From: Microbacterium sp. T2.11-28
GTDB lineage: Bacteria > Actinomycetota > Actinomycetes > Actinomycetales > Microbacteriaceae
Assembly (NCBI RefSeq): GCF_950097975.1
Contig: NZ_CATNHF010000001.1
Location: 861,446-925,445, forward strand
Direction: 5' to 3'
Length of the DNA stretch: 64,000 bases
Under the pieces are notes generated by a model. It did not search any database. It saw only the letters and a list, made by a program, of their open reading frames with translations, and was not told the origin of the DNA. Numbering within the stretch: position 1 is the stretch's first letter; the number at the start of each line of letters is the position of its first letter. The position numbers and the translations under genes were made by a program. Shown here piece after piece: positions 27,642 through 36,888 of this stretch.

Positions 27642-28850
27642 TCAGACCGCGACGACGAGCGCGACGGCGAAGGCGGCCACGCCCTCGCCGGTCCCGGTGA
27701 AGCCCAGCCCGTCGGTCGTGGTGGCCGACACGGAGACGGGCGCCCCGAGGGCGTCCGACAGCACGCGCTCGGCCTCGAGCCGGCGCGCGGCGAAGCGCGG
27801 GCGACGCGCCTGCACCTGCACCGACACGTTGCCGATGGCGAAGCCCGCCTCGGCGAGGATCGCCCGGGTGCGGGTGAGGAAGGCCGCCGCGTGGGCTCCC
27901 GCGTACTCGGGGTGGTCGGTGCCGAAGTGCAGGCCGATGTCCCCCAGTCCCGCCGCCGCCAGGAGCGCGTCGACGATGGCGTGCGCGACAGCGTCGCCGT
28001 CGGAGTGACCGTGCAGCGCCGTCTCCCCCGGCCATTCCAGGCCGGCCAGCCACAGCGAGCCCCCGCCGCCGAACGCGTGCACATCTGTGCCGATGCCCAC
28101 GCGCGGAAGCGCCGGGCGGGGGGCCAGGGAAGCGGTCGACGGGGCGATCGGCGCGACGGCGGCGCGGGCGCGCTCGAGGTCTGCCGCGGTCGTGATCTTG
28201 AAGGCCCGCTCGTCGCCGGGCACCGTGGTGACCGCGTGGCCGGCGGCCTGGACGAGGGCCGCATCGTCGGTGTGCTCCTGATCGGCCTCGGCGAGCGCGG
28301 CCAGCAGCACGTCGCGGCGGAAGCCCTGCGGCGTCTGCGCGGCGGCCAGCACCGACCGGTCGACGGCCACGACGACCGCCTCGCCGTCGACGCGCTTCAC
28401 CGTGTCGACGACCGGCAGGACGGGGAGCACCGCCTCCCTCCCCTCTTCGAGCGCGGCGATCACGCGCTCGAACACCGCCGGCGGCGTCAGCGCCCGCGCC
28501 GCGTCGTGCACGAGGATGTACTCGACGTCGGGCCACACCGCCGCGAGCCCGGCGGCGACCGACTGCTGCCGGGTGGCGCCGCCGGAGACGACCGTGACGA
28601 GGTCCCGCCGCTCGCCCGCCGATTCCACGACCTCGGTGAGCGCATCGCCGCGCCGGTCGCCGGGGACCACGAGCACCACCTGCGCCGCGGGCGCGGCGAA
28701 GACGCCGTGGAGCGCATGCCGGAGCACGGTGTGGGCGTCGATCCCGACGAAAGCCTTGGGCGCGTCGGCGCCGAGCCGGGTGCCCGACCCGGCGGCGACG
28801 ACGACGATCGCGGTACGCGGGCGGGCGATCGGCGAAGACGGCGCGGTCAT
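27642..28850 (-). CDS. ispDF: Bifunctional 2-C-methyl-D-erythritol 4-phosphate cytidylyltransferase / 2,4-cyclodiphosphate synthase
   Basis: A 402-residue fusion of two enzymes of the MEP isoprenoid pathway. IspD (about 10-230) has the nucleotide-binding AAGSGTRLG with Lys32 in PKAF and DAARAL. IspF (about 248-402) has zinc ligands Asp256, His258 and His290, and the [10 protein letters not shown] end. IspD and IspF catalyse non-consecutive steps. A Pro/Ala linker joins the two. It follows carD, as in many actinobacteria. Confidence 0.95.
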   Translation of the reverse strand: MTAPSSPIARPRTAIVVVAAGSGTRLGADAPKAFVGIDAHTVLRHALHGVFAAPAAQVVLVVPGDRRGDALTEVVESAGERRDLVTVVSGGATRQQSVAAGLAAVWPDVEYILVHDAARALTPPAVFERVIAALEEGREAVLPVLPVVDTVKRVDGEAVVVAVDRSVLAAAQTPQGFRRDVLLAALAEADQEHTDDAALVQAAGHAVTTVPGDERAFKITTAADLERARAAVAPIAPSTASLAPRPALPRVGIGTDVHAFGGGGSLWLAGLEWPGETALHGHSDGDAVAHAIVDALLAAAGLGDIGLHFGTDHPEYAGAHAAAFLTRTRAILAEAGFAIGNVSVQVQARRPRFAARRLEAERVLSDALGAPVSVSATTTDGLGFTGTGEGVAAFAVALVVAV

Positions 28851-28925
28851 GGGTTCGACACTACCGACCGCTCCCGCGGTGGGAGGCGAAGACCCGAGGA
28901 GCTCCGCCGGCGAAGATGGAGCGCG

Positions 28926-29408
28926 TCAGCTCGCGAGGACGTCGTCGAGGACGGCGGACGCCTTCTCTTCCTCGGTCTTGAGCGCGAGCGCGATCTCGGA
29001 CACGAGGATCTGGCGCGCCTTGGCCAGCATGCGCTTCTCACCGGCGGACAGGCCGCGGTCCTGATCGCGGCGCCACAGGTCGCGCACGACCTCGCTCACC
29101 TTGATCACGTCGCCCGATGCGAGCTTCTCGAGGTTCGCCTTGTACCGGCGCGACCAGTTCGTGGGCTCCTCGGTGAAGGGCGCGCGCAGCACGTCGAAGA
29201 CGCGCTCCAAGCCGTCCTTGCCGATCACGTCGCGAACGCCGACCAGGTCGACGTTCTCCGCCGGGACCTCGATGATGAGGTCTCCCTGCGTGACGTTGAG
29301 CTTCAGGTATTTCTTGGTCTCGCCCTTGATGATCCGGTCCTTGACCTCGATGATCGTCGCGGCGCCGTGGTGCGGATAGACGACCGTCTCGCCAACCTCA
29401 AAAAGCAT
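28926..29408 (-). CDS. carD: CarD-family RNA polymerase-binding regulator
   Basis: A 160-residue protein that binds the RNA polymerase beta subunit and stabilises open complexes at rRNA and other promoters. The N-terminal Tudor-like RNAP-interaction domain begins [15 protein letters not shown]; the C-terminal helical domain carries the DNA-contacting Trp in [13 protein letters not shown]. The ATG at 29,408 follows GAAAGGAC; upstream codons in the frame are not family-like. It shares orientation with ispDF (75 bp gap) and may have its own promoter in the AT-richer upstream stretch. Confidence 0.93.
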   Translation of the reverse strand: MLFEVGETVVYPHHGAATIIEVKDRIIKGETKKYLKLNVTQGDLIIEVPAENVDLVGVRDVIGKDGLERVFDVLRAPFTEEPTNWSRRYKANLEKLASGDVIKVSEVVRDLWRRDQDRGLSAGEKRMLAKARQILVSEIALALKTEEEKASAVLDDVLAS

Positions 29409-29564
29409 GCAGTTATGTCCTTTCGGCAACCTCAAGGATACCACAGCGCAGATAGGGTAAGGTTCGCCGCCTGACCGCTCCCACCGGCTTCAGTCTGCAC
29501 GAAACCGCCTCTAGGATGGTGGCGTACGCCCCGTCGCACCACCCGCATCATCCCAGGAGGATCC

Positions 29565-30047
29565 GTGATCTCGCGCCGCCTCGCGCCCCTTGCCCTCGGA
29601 GCCGCCGTCCTGCTCGGTGCGACCGGGTGCTCGATGGTCTCGCCGCAGGCCACGACGATCCCCTACTCGCCGTCGGACGGCGTCAACGTCCCGGCCTCGG
29701 GCCCCCTGCAGGTGCGCAACGCCATGGTGATCGCCAACGAGGACGGCACGCTGGGCAACCTCATCGGCGCCATCGTCAACGACACCGACAGCGCGGAGAC
29801 CCTGAACGTCGGAATCGCCGGTCGTGTCGCGACCGTCCAGGTGCCGGCGCGCAGCGTCGTGAGCCTCGGCGTCGACGGCGCCCAGCCCCTCTTCATCGAC
29901 GCCCTCGGCGCCGCGCCGGGCGACAACGTCGAGATCGCCTTCCAGTCGGGCGACGGCACGGGCGTCGAGGTGGCCGTCCCGGTCCTCGACGGCACCCTTC
30001 CGCAGTACGCGGAGTTCGTGCCGGCGGCCGTGCCCGCCGGGGACTGA
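29565..30047 (+). CDS. Small secreted lipoprotein of unknown function
   Basis: A 160-residue exported protein: signal peptide MISRRLAPLALGAAVLL followed by lipobox GATGC with Cys22. The mature part is a predicted all-beta domain with features like VRNAMVIANEDGTLGNLIGAIVND, resembling lipoproteins found widely in Microbacteriaceae and other actinobacteria next to response regulator genes. GTG start with AGGAGGATCC upstream, a very strong ribosome binding site. It converges on regX3 with a gap of only 6 bp. A link to phosphate or envelope stress is not shown by the sequence. Confidence 0.8.
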   Translation: MISRRLAPLALGAAVLLGATGCSMVSPQATTIPYSPSDGVNVPASGPLQVRNAMVIANEDGTLGNLIGAIVNDTDSAETLNVGIAGRVATVQVPARSVVSLGVDGAQPLFIDALGAAPGDNVEIAFQSGDGTGVEVAVPVLDGTLPQYAEFVPAAVPAGD

Positions 30048-30053
30048 GCGCTC

Positions 30054-30737
30054 TCAGCCCTCGAAGCGGTATCCGAGGCCGCGCACCGTCAGCAGCATCG
30101 TCGGCTCGCTCGGGTTCTGCTCGATGCGCGAGCGGATCCGCTTGATGTGCACGTCGAGCGTCTTCGTGTCGCCGAAGTAGTCGCTCCCCCAGACGCGGTC
30201 GATGAGCTGGCCTCTGGTCAGCACCCGTCCGGTGTTGCGCATGAGCACCTCGAGCAGCTCGAACTCCTTGAGCGGCATCGGGATCACCGTGCCGTCGACC
30301 GCGACGGTGTGCCGGTCGATGTCGATCCGCACGCGGCCGCCCTCGACCACGCGCTCGTCCATGTCGAGCTCCGGCCCCTCCGCCCGGCGGAGCACCGCCC
30401 GCATCCGGGCCAGCAGCTCGCGCGAGGAGTAGGGCTTGGTCACGTAGTCGTCGGCGCCCAGCTCCAGTCCCACGACGATGTCGACCTCGGAGTCCTTGGC
30501 GGTCAGCATGATGACGGGGACCTGCGAGGTCGTGCGGATCACGCGGCACACCTCGGTGCCCGGCATCCCCGGCAGCATGAGGTCCAGCAGGACGATGTCG
30601 GCGCCGCGTGCGGTGAACGCGTCGAGCGCCGTCGGGCCGTCCTCGGCGATCTCCACCTCGAACCCCTCGCGTCGCAGCAGATACGCCAGCGGGTCGGCCA
30701 GGTCGGGCTCGTCCTCGACGATCAGCACCCGGGTCAT
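30054..30737 (-). CDS. regX3: Two-component response regulator, RegX3/PhoB type
   Basis: A 227-residue OmpR-family activator of phosphate-starvation genes. Receiver: acidic pocket Glu8/Asp9, phospho-acceptor Asp52 in LLDLMLPG, Thr in MLTAKD and Lys in VTKPY. C-terminal winged helix (about 128-227) ends VRGLGYRFEG. Start chosen at the ATG overlapping the senX3 stop (ATGA). Likely targets are the 11-bp direct repeats at 32,012, 38,776 and 41,996, which resemble actinobacterial PHO boxes. Confidence 0.9.
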   Translation of the reverse strand: MTRVLIVEDEPDLADPLAYLLRREGFEVEIAEDGPTALDAFTARGADIVLLDLMLPGMPGTEVCRVIRTTSQVPVIMLTAKDSEVDIVVGLELGADDYVTKPYSSRELLARMRAVLRRAEGPELDMDERVVEGGRVRIDIDRHTVAVDGTVIPMPLKEFELLEVLMRNTGRVLTRGQLIDRVWGSDYFGDTKTLDVHIKRIRSRIEQNPSEPTMLLTVRGLGYRFEG

Positions 30738-31939
30738 CTCTTGTCTCCCTTCACCCGCGCAGCGTCGCGGGTGGCTTTCTTCTTCTTCTTCTTCGAGGCG
30801 CGCTTGCGCTTGCCGTCGTCGTGGGGCGCGGCCACGGCGGCCAGGCGCACGGTGAACGTCGAGCCCCGACCGGGCCGCGACCACAGCTCTACCTCGCCGC
30901 CGTGCCGCTGCACCGCGTGCTTGACGATCGACAGTCCCAGCCCCGTGCCGCCGGTGCGGCGGGAGCGGGCCTGGTCGGCGCGGTAGAAGCGCTCGAACAC
31001 ACGGGCCTGCTCGCCCTCGGGGATGCCGATGCCGCGGTCGGTGACGGCGATCTCGACGGCCCCGTCGACGACTTTGACCCCCACGCCCACGGTGGATCCG
31101 GACGGGGAGTACGCGACGGCGTTGGCGACGAGGTTGGCGATCGCCTCGGTGAGCACCTGCACGTCGCCGCGCACCCAGGCGCCGCGCACCCCGCCGCGCA
31201 CGATGGTGATCTGCGCCGCGTCGGCCGCGATGGTCTGCGACTCGATCGCGGCGGTCAGCACCTCGTCGATGGACACGTCGCGCAGCTCGGTGAGGTCGTC
31301 GGCCGCCTGCAGCCGGGACAGGTTCATGATGCGGGACGTCAGCTGGCCGAGCCGCGACGCCTCCGCGCCCAGCCGCCCGGCGAAGTGCCGCACCTGGTCG
31401 GGGTCGTCGGCGGCGGACTCGATCGCCTCCGCCAGGAGCGTCACCGCCCCCACCGGCGTCTTCAGCTCGTGGCTCGTGTTGGCCACGAAGTCGCGGCGCA
31501 TCTCCTCAACGCGTTCGCGCTCCGTGATGTCGCGGATCACGACGAGCGTCAGGCGCGCGCTGATGCTGCTCGCGCGGGCGGTGACCGAGCGCAGCTCCAC
31601 GCCGCGGCGCAGTCGCAGGGTCTCGGCCTCGGGGCGGGCGGTCGAGCGCGCGGAGCGCACCAGGTCGCGCAACTCGTCGGAGGACAGCAGCTCGCCCTCC
31701 ACCATCCCGAACAGCTCGGCCGGGGCGGAGGCGGCGACGATGTGCAGGGACGAGTCGACGACGACGGCCACCTCGTCCATGCCCTGCAGCACGGCGCGCG
31801 TGCCGTCGGGCAGGTCGGACGACGCCTGCAGGCGGGCCGCGTCACGCGCGCGCAGGGCCACCAGCAGCAGCGCCGCCAGGGCGCACCCGATGAGGGTGCC
31901 CACGCCGAGCGCGATCAGCGCCAGCTGCGTCGAGTCCAT
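30734..31939 (-). CDS. senX3: Phosphate-sensing histidine kinase, SenX3/PhoR type
   Basis: A 401-residue membrane kinase. One N-terminal membrane helix (about 7-30), a cytoplasmic PAS-like domain (about 48-150), HisKA with His157 in SHELKTP, and HATPase with the N, G1 (DRGIGIP) and G2 (GGTGLGLS) boxes. The C-terminus ends in a strongly basic tail of about 25 residues with six consecutive lysines. The absence of a large extracellular domain fits sensing through PstSCAB-PhoU. Divergent from phoU, with a PHO-box-like array between them. Confidence 0.9.
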   Translation of the reverse strand: MDSTQLALIALGVGTLIGCALAALLLVALRARDAARLQASSDLPDGTRAVLQGMDEVAVVVDSSLHIVAASAPAELFGMVEGELLSSDELRDLVRSARSTARPEAETLRLRRGVELRSVTARASSISARLTLVVIRDITERERVEEMRRDFVANTSHELKTPVGAVTLLAEAIESAADDPDQVRHFAGRLGAEASRLGQLTSRIMNLSRLQAADDLTELRDVSIDEVLTAAIESQTIAADAAQITIVRGGVRGAWVRGDVQVLTEAIANLVANAVAYSPSGSTVGVGVKVVDGAVEIAVTDRGIGIPEGEQARVFERFYRADQARSRRTGGTGLGLSIVKHAVQRHGGEVELWSRPGRGSTFTVRLAAVAAPHDDGKRKRASKKKKKKATRDAARVKGDKR

Positions 31940-32011
31940 GACCCCAGCGTAGAGTCGCAGGGACCACGCGAAATGCCTCCCGCCCGCGCTGGCGGGTCGC
32001 TCTCGCGCAGT

Positions 32012-32044
32012 GTTCACCGACGCGGCACCGTCCGTTAACCTTCG
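32012..32044 (+). promoter_or_regulatory. PHO-box-like 11-bp direct repeats between senX3 and phoU
   Basis: Three consecutive 11-bp units: GTTCACCGACG, CGGCACCGTCC and GTTAACCTTCG. The first seven bases of each approximate GTTCACC, the unit described for PhoP-bound PHO boxes in Streptomyces. They lie 68 bp before phoU and 73 bp from senX3, suitable for control of both. Confidence 0.6.
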
Positions 32045-32111
32045 GAGGGGATGATCGCCGCGTCGCCGGCTCGGCATCGTGCCGCGCCCGCGAAGAGAGA
32101 GGTTTCCGCTG

Positions 32112-32792
32112 ATGCGCGAAGTGTTCCACCAGTCGCTCGAGGACGTGCAGGCACGTCTGGTCGAGATCTCCGAACTCGTGACGGTCGCCGTCGACAAGGC
32201 CACCCGCGCGTTCGGCACGAGCGACGTCGCCCTGGCCGAGGAGGTCATCGAGGACGACCAGGTGATCGACGACAAGGCGATCGAGCTGGACGAGCTGGCC
32301 ATCGAGATCCTCGCGCGCCAGCAGCCTGTGGCCCGCGACCTCCGCATCGTCGTCGCCGCGCTGCGGGTCAGCGCGTCGCTGGAGCGGATGGGTGACATCG
32401 CCGAGCACATCGCGCAGCTCACGCGCATGCGCTTCCCCGAGCGCGCCATCCCGAAGGGCCTCAAGAGCACCTTCATCAAGATGGGCGAGCTCGATGTCGA
32501 GGTGGCGCGCACGCTCACCGAGGTGCTGCGCACCGAGGACCTCTCGCTCGTCGAGAAGCTCCGCTCCCTCGAGGAGGAGCTCGACGACCTGCACCTCGCG
32601 ATCTTCGAGAAGGTGCTCGGTGAGACCTGGAAGGGCGAGGCGGCCGCGACCGTCGACGCCACCCTCGCGAGCCGCTACCACGAGCGCTTCGCCGACCACG
32701 CCGTCTCGGTCGCCAAGAAGGTCGCCTACCTCGCGACCGGCGACTGGACCCCCGACACGAACGCGATCTCGATCATCGTCACCGGCGAGTGA
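32112..32792 (+). CDS. phoU: Phosphate uptake regulator PhoU
   Basis: A 226-residue cytoplasmic all-helical protein with two PhoU three-helix repeats, each with an E/DxxxD-type metal-cluster motif (for example ALRVSASLERMGDIAEHI and the C-terminal RYHERFADHAVSVAKKV). It connects the Pst transporter to the SenX3 kinase and represses the Pho regulon when phosphate is plentiful. AGAGAGG lies 9 bp before the ATG. It stands alone rather than at the end of pst, as in several actinobacteria. Confidence 0.92.
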   Translation: MREVFHQSLEDVQARLVEISELVTVAVDKATRAFGTSDVALAEEVIEDDQVIDDKAIELDELAIEILARQQPVARDLRIVVAALRVSASLERMGDIAEHIAQLTRMRFPERAIPKGLKSTFIKMGELDVEVARTLTEVLRTEDLSLVEKLRSLEEELDDLHLAIFEKVLGETWKGEAAATVDATLASRYHERFADHAVSVAKKVAYLATGDWTPDTNAISIIVTGE

Positions 32793-33056
32793 GCCGGGCG
32801 TTTCGTCTCGCTGCGCTCGCTCAACGACCGGAAGCCATCACCGCCCGTCGAGCCTCCGCTGGTCGCCCCCCGGTCGTTGAGCCCCGGTCGTTGAGCCCCC
32901 GGTCGTTGAGCGAGGAGCGCAGCGACGAGACGAAACGCCGTCAGCGCTCCCCCGGTCGTTGAGCGAGGAGCGCAGCGACGAGACGAAACGCCGTCAGCGC
33001 TCCCCGGTCGTTGAGCGAGGAGCGCAGCGACGAGACGAAACGCCGTCAGCTGAGCG
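32793..33056. repeat. Intergenic palindromic repeat cluster B
   Basis: Between the converging phoU and gpmA genes. Three direct copies of an about 50-bp unit start at 32,901, 32,954 and 33,006 (periods 53 and 52 bp); each begins GGTCGTTGAGCGAGGAGCGC and contains GACGAGACGAAACGCC. Partial copies of the first ten bases occur at 32,871 and 32,886, and one inverted copy lies at about 32,799-32,829. This is the same family as cluster A at 8,345 but with the longer spacer GAGGAGCGCAGCGACGAG. No gene is seen. Confidence 0.85.
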
Positions 33057-33806
33057 CTACTTCTTCCCCTGCGCTGCGACGGCGGCGGCACCGGCGGCGG
33101 CGGCCTCGGGGTCGAGGTACTCGCCCGGTCCGAGCGGGCGCAGGTCCTCGCCCAGCTTGTAGACGAGCGGGATGCCGGTGGGGATGTTGAGCTCCGCGAT
33201 GTCGGCGTCGCTGATGCCGTCGAGGTGCTTCACCAGGCCGCGGAGCGAGTTGCCGTGCGCGGTCACGAGGACGGTCTTCCCCGCCTGCAGGTCGGGGACG
33301 ATCGCGCTGTCCCAGTACGGGAGCAGGCGGTCGATGACGATCTTCAGCGACTCGGTGCGGGGGACGTCGCCGTCGATCCCGGCGTAGCGCGGGTCGTTGA
33401 CCTGGCTGTACGGGCTGTCGTCGTCGAGGTCCGGCGGCGGAACGTCGAACGAGCGGCGCCACAGCATGAACTGCTCGTTGCCGAACTCCTCGAGGGTCTC
33501 GGCCTTGTCCTTGCCCTGCAGCGCACCGTAGTGGCGCTCGTTGAGGCGCCACGAGCGCTGGACCGGGATCCAGAGGCGGTCCGCGGCGTCGAGGGCGATG
33601 TTCGCGGTCTGGATGGCGCGCGACAGCAGCGACGTGTGCAGCACGTCGGGAAGGAGCCCGGCCTCCTTGAGGAGCTCGCCGCCGCGCTGGGCCTCGGCCT
33701 TGCCCTGGTCGGTGAGGCGGACATCCACCCAACCGGTGAACTGGTTCGTCTTGTTCCACTCGCTCTGCCCGTGGCGGAGGAGGATCAGCGTGTACGGCGC
33801 GGTCAT
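33057..33806 (-). CDS. gpmA: 2,3-bisphosphoglycerate-dependent phosphoglycerate mutase
   Basis: A 249-residue glycolytic enzyme interconverting 3- and 2-phosphoglycerate. The phospho-His motif LRHGQSEWN has His12; the second catalytic His is in [22 protein letters not shown] is the typical substrate loop. Length matches dPGM. The C-terminal tail is Ala-rich. It ends at the edge of the repeat cluster. The pairing with phoU is positional and frequent in actinobacteria. Confidence 0.95.
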   Translation of the reverse strand: MTAPYTLILLRHGQSEWNKTNQFTGWVDVRLTDQGKAEAQRGGELLKEAGLLPDVLHTSLLSRAIQTANIALDAADRLWIPVQRSWRLNERHYGALQGKDKAETLEEFGNEQFMLWRRSFDVPPPDLDDDSPYSQVNDPRYAGIDGDVPRTESLKIVIDRLLPYWDSAIVPDLQAGKTVLVTAHGNSLRGLVKHLDGISDADIAELNIPTGIPLVYKLGEDLRPLGPGEYLDPEAAAAGAAAVAAQGKK

Positions 33807-33846
33807 GGCGCCAGTCTATCGGCCGGGGCACTGCCATCATGGGGGG

Positions 33847-34695
33847 ATGACGCCGGAGAAAGTGCCCGGCAGAGTGGTCGGGCAGATCACGCGCGGCACG
33901 ACCAACACGAACCGGCTGAGACGGGTCGATCGCTGGATCGCACGGCACCCGGCCCTGCGCCGCGCGACCGACCCGCTGGTGGTCGACCTCGGCTACGGTG
34001 CGAGCGGCGTCACCGCCTTCGAGCTCGAGGCGCGGCTGCGGCGGGCGCGTGCCGACGTCGAGGTGCTCGGACTGGAGATCGACCCGTCCCGTGTGGCCCG
34101 CGCGCAGGCGCAGCTGGCGGAGATCCGTGCCGGTCGCGGGCAGTTCGCGCCCGACGCGCGGGTGTCCTTCGCCCGCGGCGGGTTCGAGGTGCCGGTGGCC
34201 GATGGCCGGCGCGCGGCGGTCATCCGCGCCTTCAACGTGCTGCGGCAGTACGACGAGTCCGACGTCGCCGACGCGTGGCAGCGGATGTCGGCACGGCTGC
34301 ACCCGGACGGCATCCTCGTCGAGGGGACCTGCGACGAGCTCGGCCGGATCTGCACGTGGGTGGAGGTCGGGGCCGACGGCGCGCCGCGCTCGCTCACCGT
34401 CTCGCTGCGGCTGCGGGACCTGGACTCCCCCGCCGTCGCCGCCGAGCGCCTGCCGAAGGCGCTCATCCACCGGAACGTCCCCGGGGAGCCGGTGCATGCG
34501 TTCCTCGCGGCGCTGGAGCTCGAGTGGACGCGCGCCGTCGCGGCCTCCGCGTTCGGGCCCGCTCAGCGCTGGCGGGCCGCCCTCACCGCCCTGGACGCGG
34601 CGGGCTGGCCGGTCGCCTCCGCGGCTGGCGCCCGCTCACGGTGGCGCCTCGGCGAGGTCACCGTGCCGTGGAGGACCGTGGCGCCGCACGCCTGA
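33847..34695 (+). CDS. Class I SAM-dependent methyltransferase
   Basis: A 282-residue protein with motif I in VVDLGYGASG (about residue 45-54), the acidic loop LGLEIDPSRV and a post-motif region ERLPKALIHRN. A run of G immediately precedes the ATG, but no clear ribosome binding site is seen; it is divergent from gpmA with 40 bp between. Homologous proteins in actinobacteria are annotated only as class I methyltransferases. The substrate is unknown. Orientation and codon use are like those of the neighbours. Confidence 0.75.
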   Translation: MTPEKVPGRVVGQITRGTTNTNRLRRVDRWIARHPALRRATDPLVVDLGYGASGVTAFELEARLRRARADVEVLGLEIDPSRVARAQAQLAEIRAGRGQFAPDARVSFARGGFEVPVADGRRAAVIRAFNVLRQYDESDVADAWQRMSARLHPDGILVEGTCDELGRICTWVEVGADGAPRSLTVSLRLRDLDSPAVAAERLPKALIHRNVPGEPVHAFLAALELEWTRAVAASAFGPAQRWRAALTALDAAGWPVASAAGARSRWRLGEVTVPWRTVAPHA

Positions 34696-34704
34696 GAGCG
34701 TCGC

Positions 34705-35802
34705 TCAGACGCGCGGGAGCGCCGCCCGGGCGTCGGCGGACGGCATTCCCGCCGCCGTCATGAGGTCCACCGCGAGGGGGCGCAGAGCGCCGACGAGGTT
34801 CTGGTCCAGGCTCTGCCGCCCCGCGGCGAGGGTCGCGGGGTCCAGGCGCGCGGCGACCGCGCGCACCGCCTCCCGAGCCGCCGGCTCGAAGGAGATGTCG
34901 TCGAGCGAGTCGCCGATGAGCCGGGCTCCGGCGGCGAGCTCGCCGAGGAGATCCGCGGCGACCGGGCGCGGGCGGCTGTCGTCGCACACGTACACGACGC
35001 GGCGGCCGATCACCCGCAGATTGCGCACCGCGAGATCGATGTGCACCCGCACACGGTCCTGGCGCTCCAGCTCGAACCGCTGCCGGCGCAGGAACGGCGA
35101 GATGCGGGCGATGGCACGGCCCGACTCCAGCGACGCCTGCCACCGATCCACGAGGGGCTGCAGCGCACGGGCCTTCTGCAGACCGCGCTCGGCGCGCATC
35201 CGGTCGCCGCGCCGCAGCGCCTGCACGAGCGTCAGCACGGCGCCGTCGAACGCGGCGAGGAGCGCGTGCCCGTCACGCGTGACGGCGCGCACGGGGTTGC
35301 GGGGCACGAGCGCGGTGACCAGCAGCGCGGCGATGCCGCCGACGACGCCGTCGACCAGGCGCAGGAAGGGGACGCTCGCAGGGATCACCATGACGATCGC
35401 CGACTGGATGGCCGCGGCGATCGCGAAGCCCGGCTGTGGCGAGAGGAAGCGGGCGACGGCCAGGCTGGCGGCGAGCGTGATCGCCAGCTGCCACCACCCC
35501 ACTCCGGCGACGAGCAGGATGAGCTCGGCGATGAGGATGCCCACGACCATCCCCACCACGGTCTCCAGCACGCGACGGGGGCGCGCGTCGCGCACGAGTC
35601 CGAGGCTCGAGATCGTCACCGTCGCCGCCAGCAGCGGCGCCGCGTGACCGAGCACGAAGTGCGCGAACGCGTAGGCGGCGGTGGCGGCCAGCACGATCTG
35701 CAGGATCGGCGTCGACGACTCCCGCAGCCGATCGAGCCCGGCGCGCAGGTCGGCGCGCGCCCTTCCGCCGGCCGGGACCGGCGCGGTCTGCGGATCGCTC
35801 AC
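34705..35802 (-). CDS. FUSC-family membrane protein
   Basis: A 365-residue protein. The N-terminal half (about 33-165) has about six hydrophobic helices with the FUSC-type pattern, including LLAATVTISSLGLVRDARPRRVLETVVGMVVG; the C-terminal half is a soluble helical domain of about 190 residues. The family includes aromatic-acid exporters of the YccS/AaeB type, usually with two such halves. It ends 9 bp from the methyltransferase stop (converging) and is followed by ygfZ with 6 bp between, so it may share a transcript with ygfZ downstream. Confidence 0.78.
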   Translation of the reverse strand: MSDPQTAPVPAGGRARADLRAGLDRLRESSTPILQIVLAATAAYAFAHFVLGHAAPLLAATVTISSLGLVRDARPRRVLETVVGMVVGILIAELILLVAGVGWWQLAITLAASLAVARFLSPQPGFAIAAAIQSAIVMVIPASVPFLRLVDGVVGGIAALLVTALVPRNPVRAVTRDGHALLAAFDGAVLTLVQALRRGDRMRAERGLQKARALQPLVDRWQASLESGRAIARISPFLRRQRFELERQDRVRVHIDLAVRNLRVIGRRVVYVCDDSRPRPVAADLLGELAAGARLIGDSLDDISFEPAAREAVRAVAARLDPATLAAGRQSLDQNLVGALRPLAVDLMTAAGMPSADARAALPRV

Positions 35803-35808
35803 CGGCGC

Positions 35809-36888
35809 CTACCGCCGGCGCGACAGGCGCGGCATCCGCGGGACGGATGCCGTGCGCCCCGCGTCGGGCGGCACGATCTGCTCCTGGGCGGCGGTGATCT
35901 CCCCACCGTCGACCGCGACGGTCAGGGCGGCGTCGACGGGGGTCGTCCGCCGCACGAGGGCCAGCGCGATCGGACCCTCCTCGTAGTGGCGGGCGGCGGA
36001 GGTCAGGACGCCCACCACCTCGCCGTCGGCGCGGACCTCGGCACCGGGCTCGGGGAGGACCGCGTCGCTGCCGTCGAGCTGGAGCGAGACGAGCCGGCGC
36101 GGGGGGTGCCCCAGGTTGTGGACCTTCGCGACGGTCTCCTGGCCGCGGTAGCAGCCCTTGGAGAGGTGGACGGCGGTGCGCAGCCAGTCCACCTCGTGCG
36201 GCAGGGTGCGCCCGTCGGCCTCGGCGCCGGCACGCGGTCGCCAGGCCGCGATCCGCAGGGCCTCCGCCGCGAGCGTCCCGGCGACGGAGCGCTCACCGCG
36301 GACCGCCTCGGCCGCCAGCTGCTCGGCGACCGCGACCGGCACCACCGCCTCCGCCCAGTCGCGGGAGGCTGCGGGGTGAGGATCGACCGCGGCGTAGCCC
36401 CAGCCGCCGGCGGCGACGGCCGGCCACGGGTCCAGCCAGACCACGGTGGAGGCGATGTCCGCCACCGCCGCTGCCGTGCCGCCGATCACGACGTGCTCGG
36501 CGGAGACGTCCTGCGGGTCGACGCGCAGGCGGAAGCGCATCCGGGTGAGCCAGGCGAGCAGCCCCTCGGCATCCGTCCGGTCGGCGATCAGCCAGGTGCG
36601 GACACCGTCGTCGACGACGGCCGCCGCGTGCTCCACGTGACCCTGCGGGTCCAGGACCAGCAGCTCGGTGCTCACCCCGGCCGGCAGAGCGGCGAGCGCC
36701 TGCGAGGTCAGCGAGTCGAGCCAGCTCAGCCGGTCCTCGCCCGAGACGGTGAGCACGGCCCGGTCGGCACGGGGCACGATGGCCTCGCCCTGCTCCAGAG
36801 CGCGCTGCTCCCGGAGCGGGCTGCCCACGTGCAGCAGCACGTCGCCGTCGAAGACGGCGGCAGGCACGTCGTGGAACGGCGAGGTCAT
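35809..36888 (-). CDS. ygfZ: Folate-binding protein YgfZ/GcvT family (iron-sulfur cluster maintenance)
   Basis: A 359-residue GcvT-fold protein acting with tetrahydrofolate in Fe-S cluster assembly or repair. The family signature KGCYRGQE (244-251) with Cys246 is intact. ATG chosen at 36,888, sharing one base with the stop of the preceding gene (TGATG). The C-terminal tail is Arg/Pro-rich. It is co-transcribed with the nitrobindin-like gene upstream, a combination suggesting protection of iron proteins, as inference. Confidence 0.88.
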   Translation of the reverse strand: MTSPFHDVPAAVFDGDVLLHVGSPLREQRALEQGEAIVPRADRAVLTVSGEDRLSWLDSLTSQALAALPAGVSTELLVLDPQGHVEHAAAVVDDGVRTWLIADRTDAEGLLAWLTRMRFRLRVDPQDVSAEHVVIGGTAAAVADIASTVVWLDPWPAVAAGGWGYAAVDPHPAASRDWAEAVVPVAVAEQLAAEAVRGERSVAGTLAAEALRIAAWRPRAGAEADGRTLPHEVDWLRTAVHLSKGCYRGQETVAKVHNLGHPPRRLVSLQLDGSDAVLPEPGAEVRADGEVVGVLTSAARHYEEGPIALALVRRTTPVDAALTVAVDGGEITAAQEQIVPPDAGRTASVPRMPRLSRRR

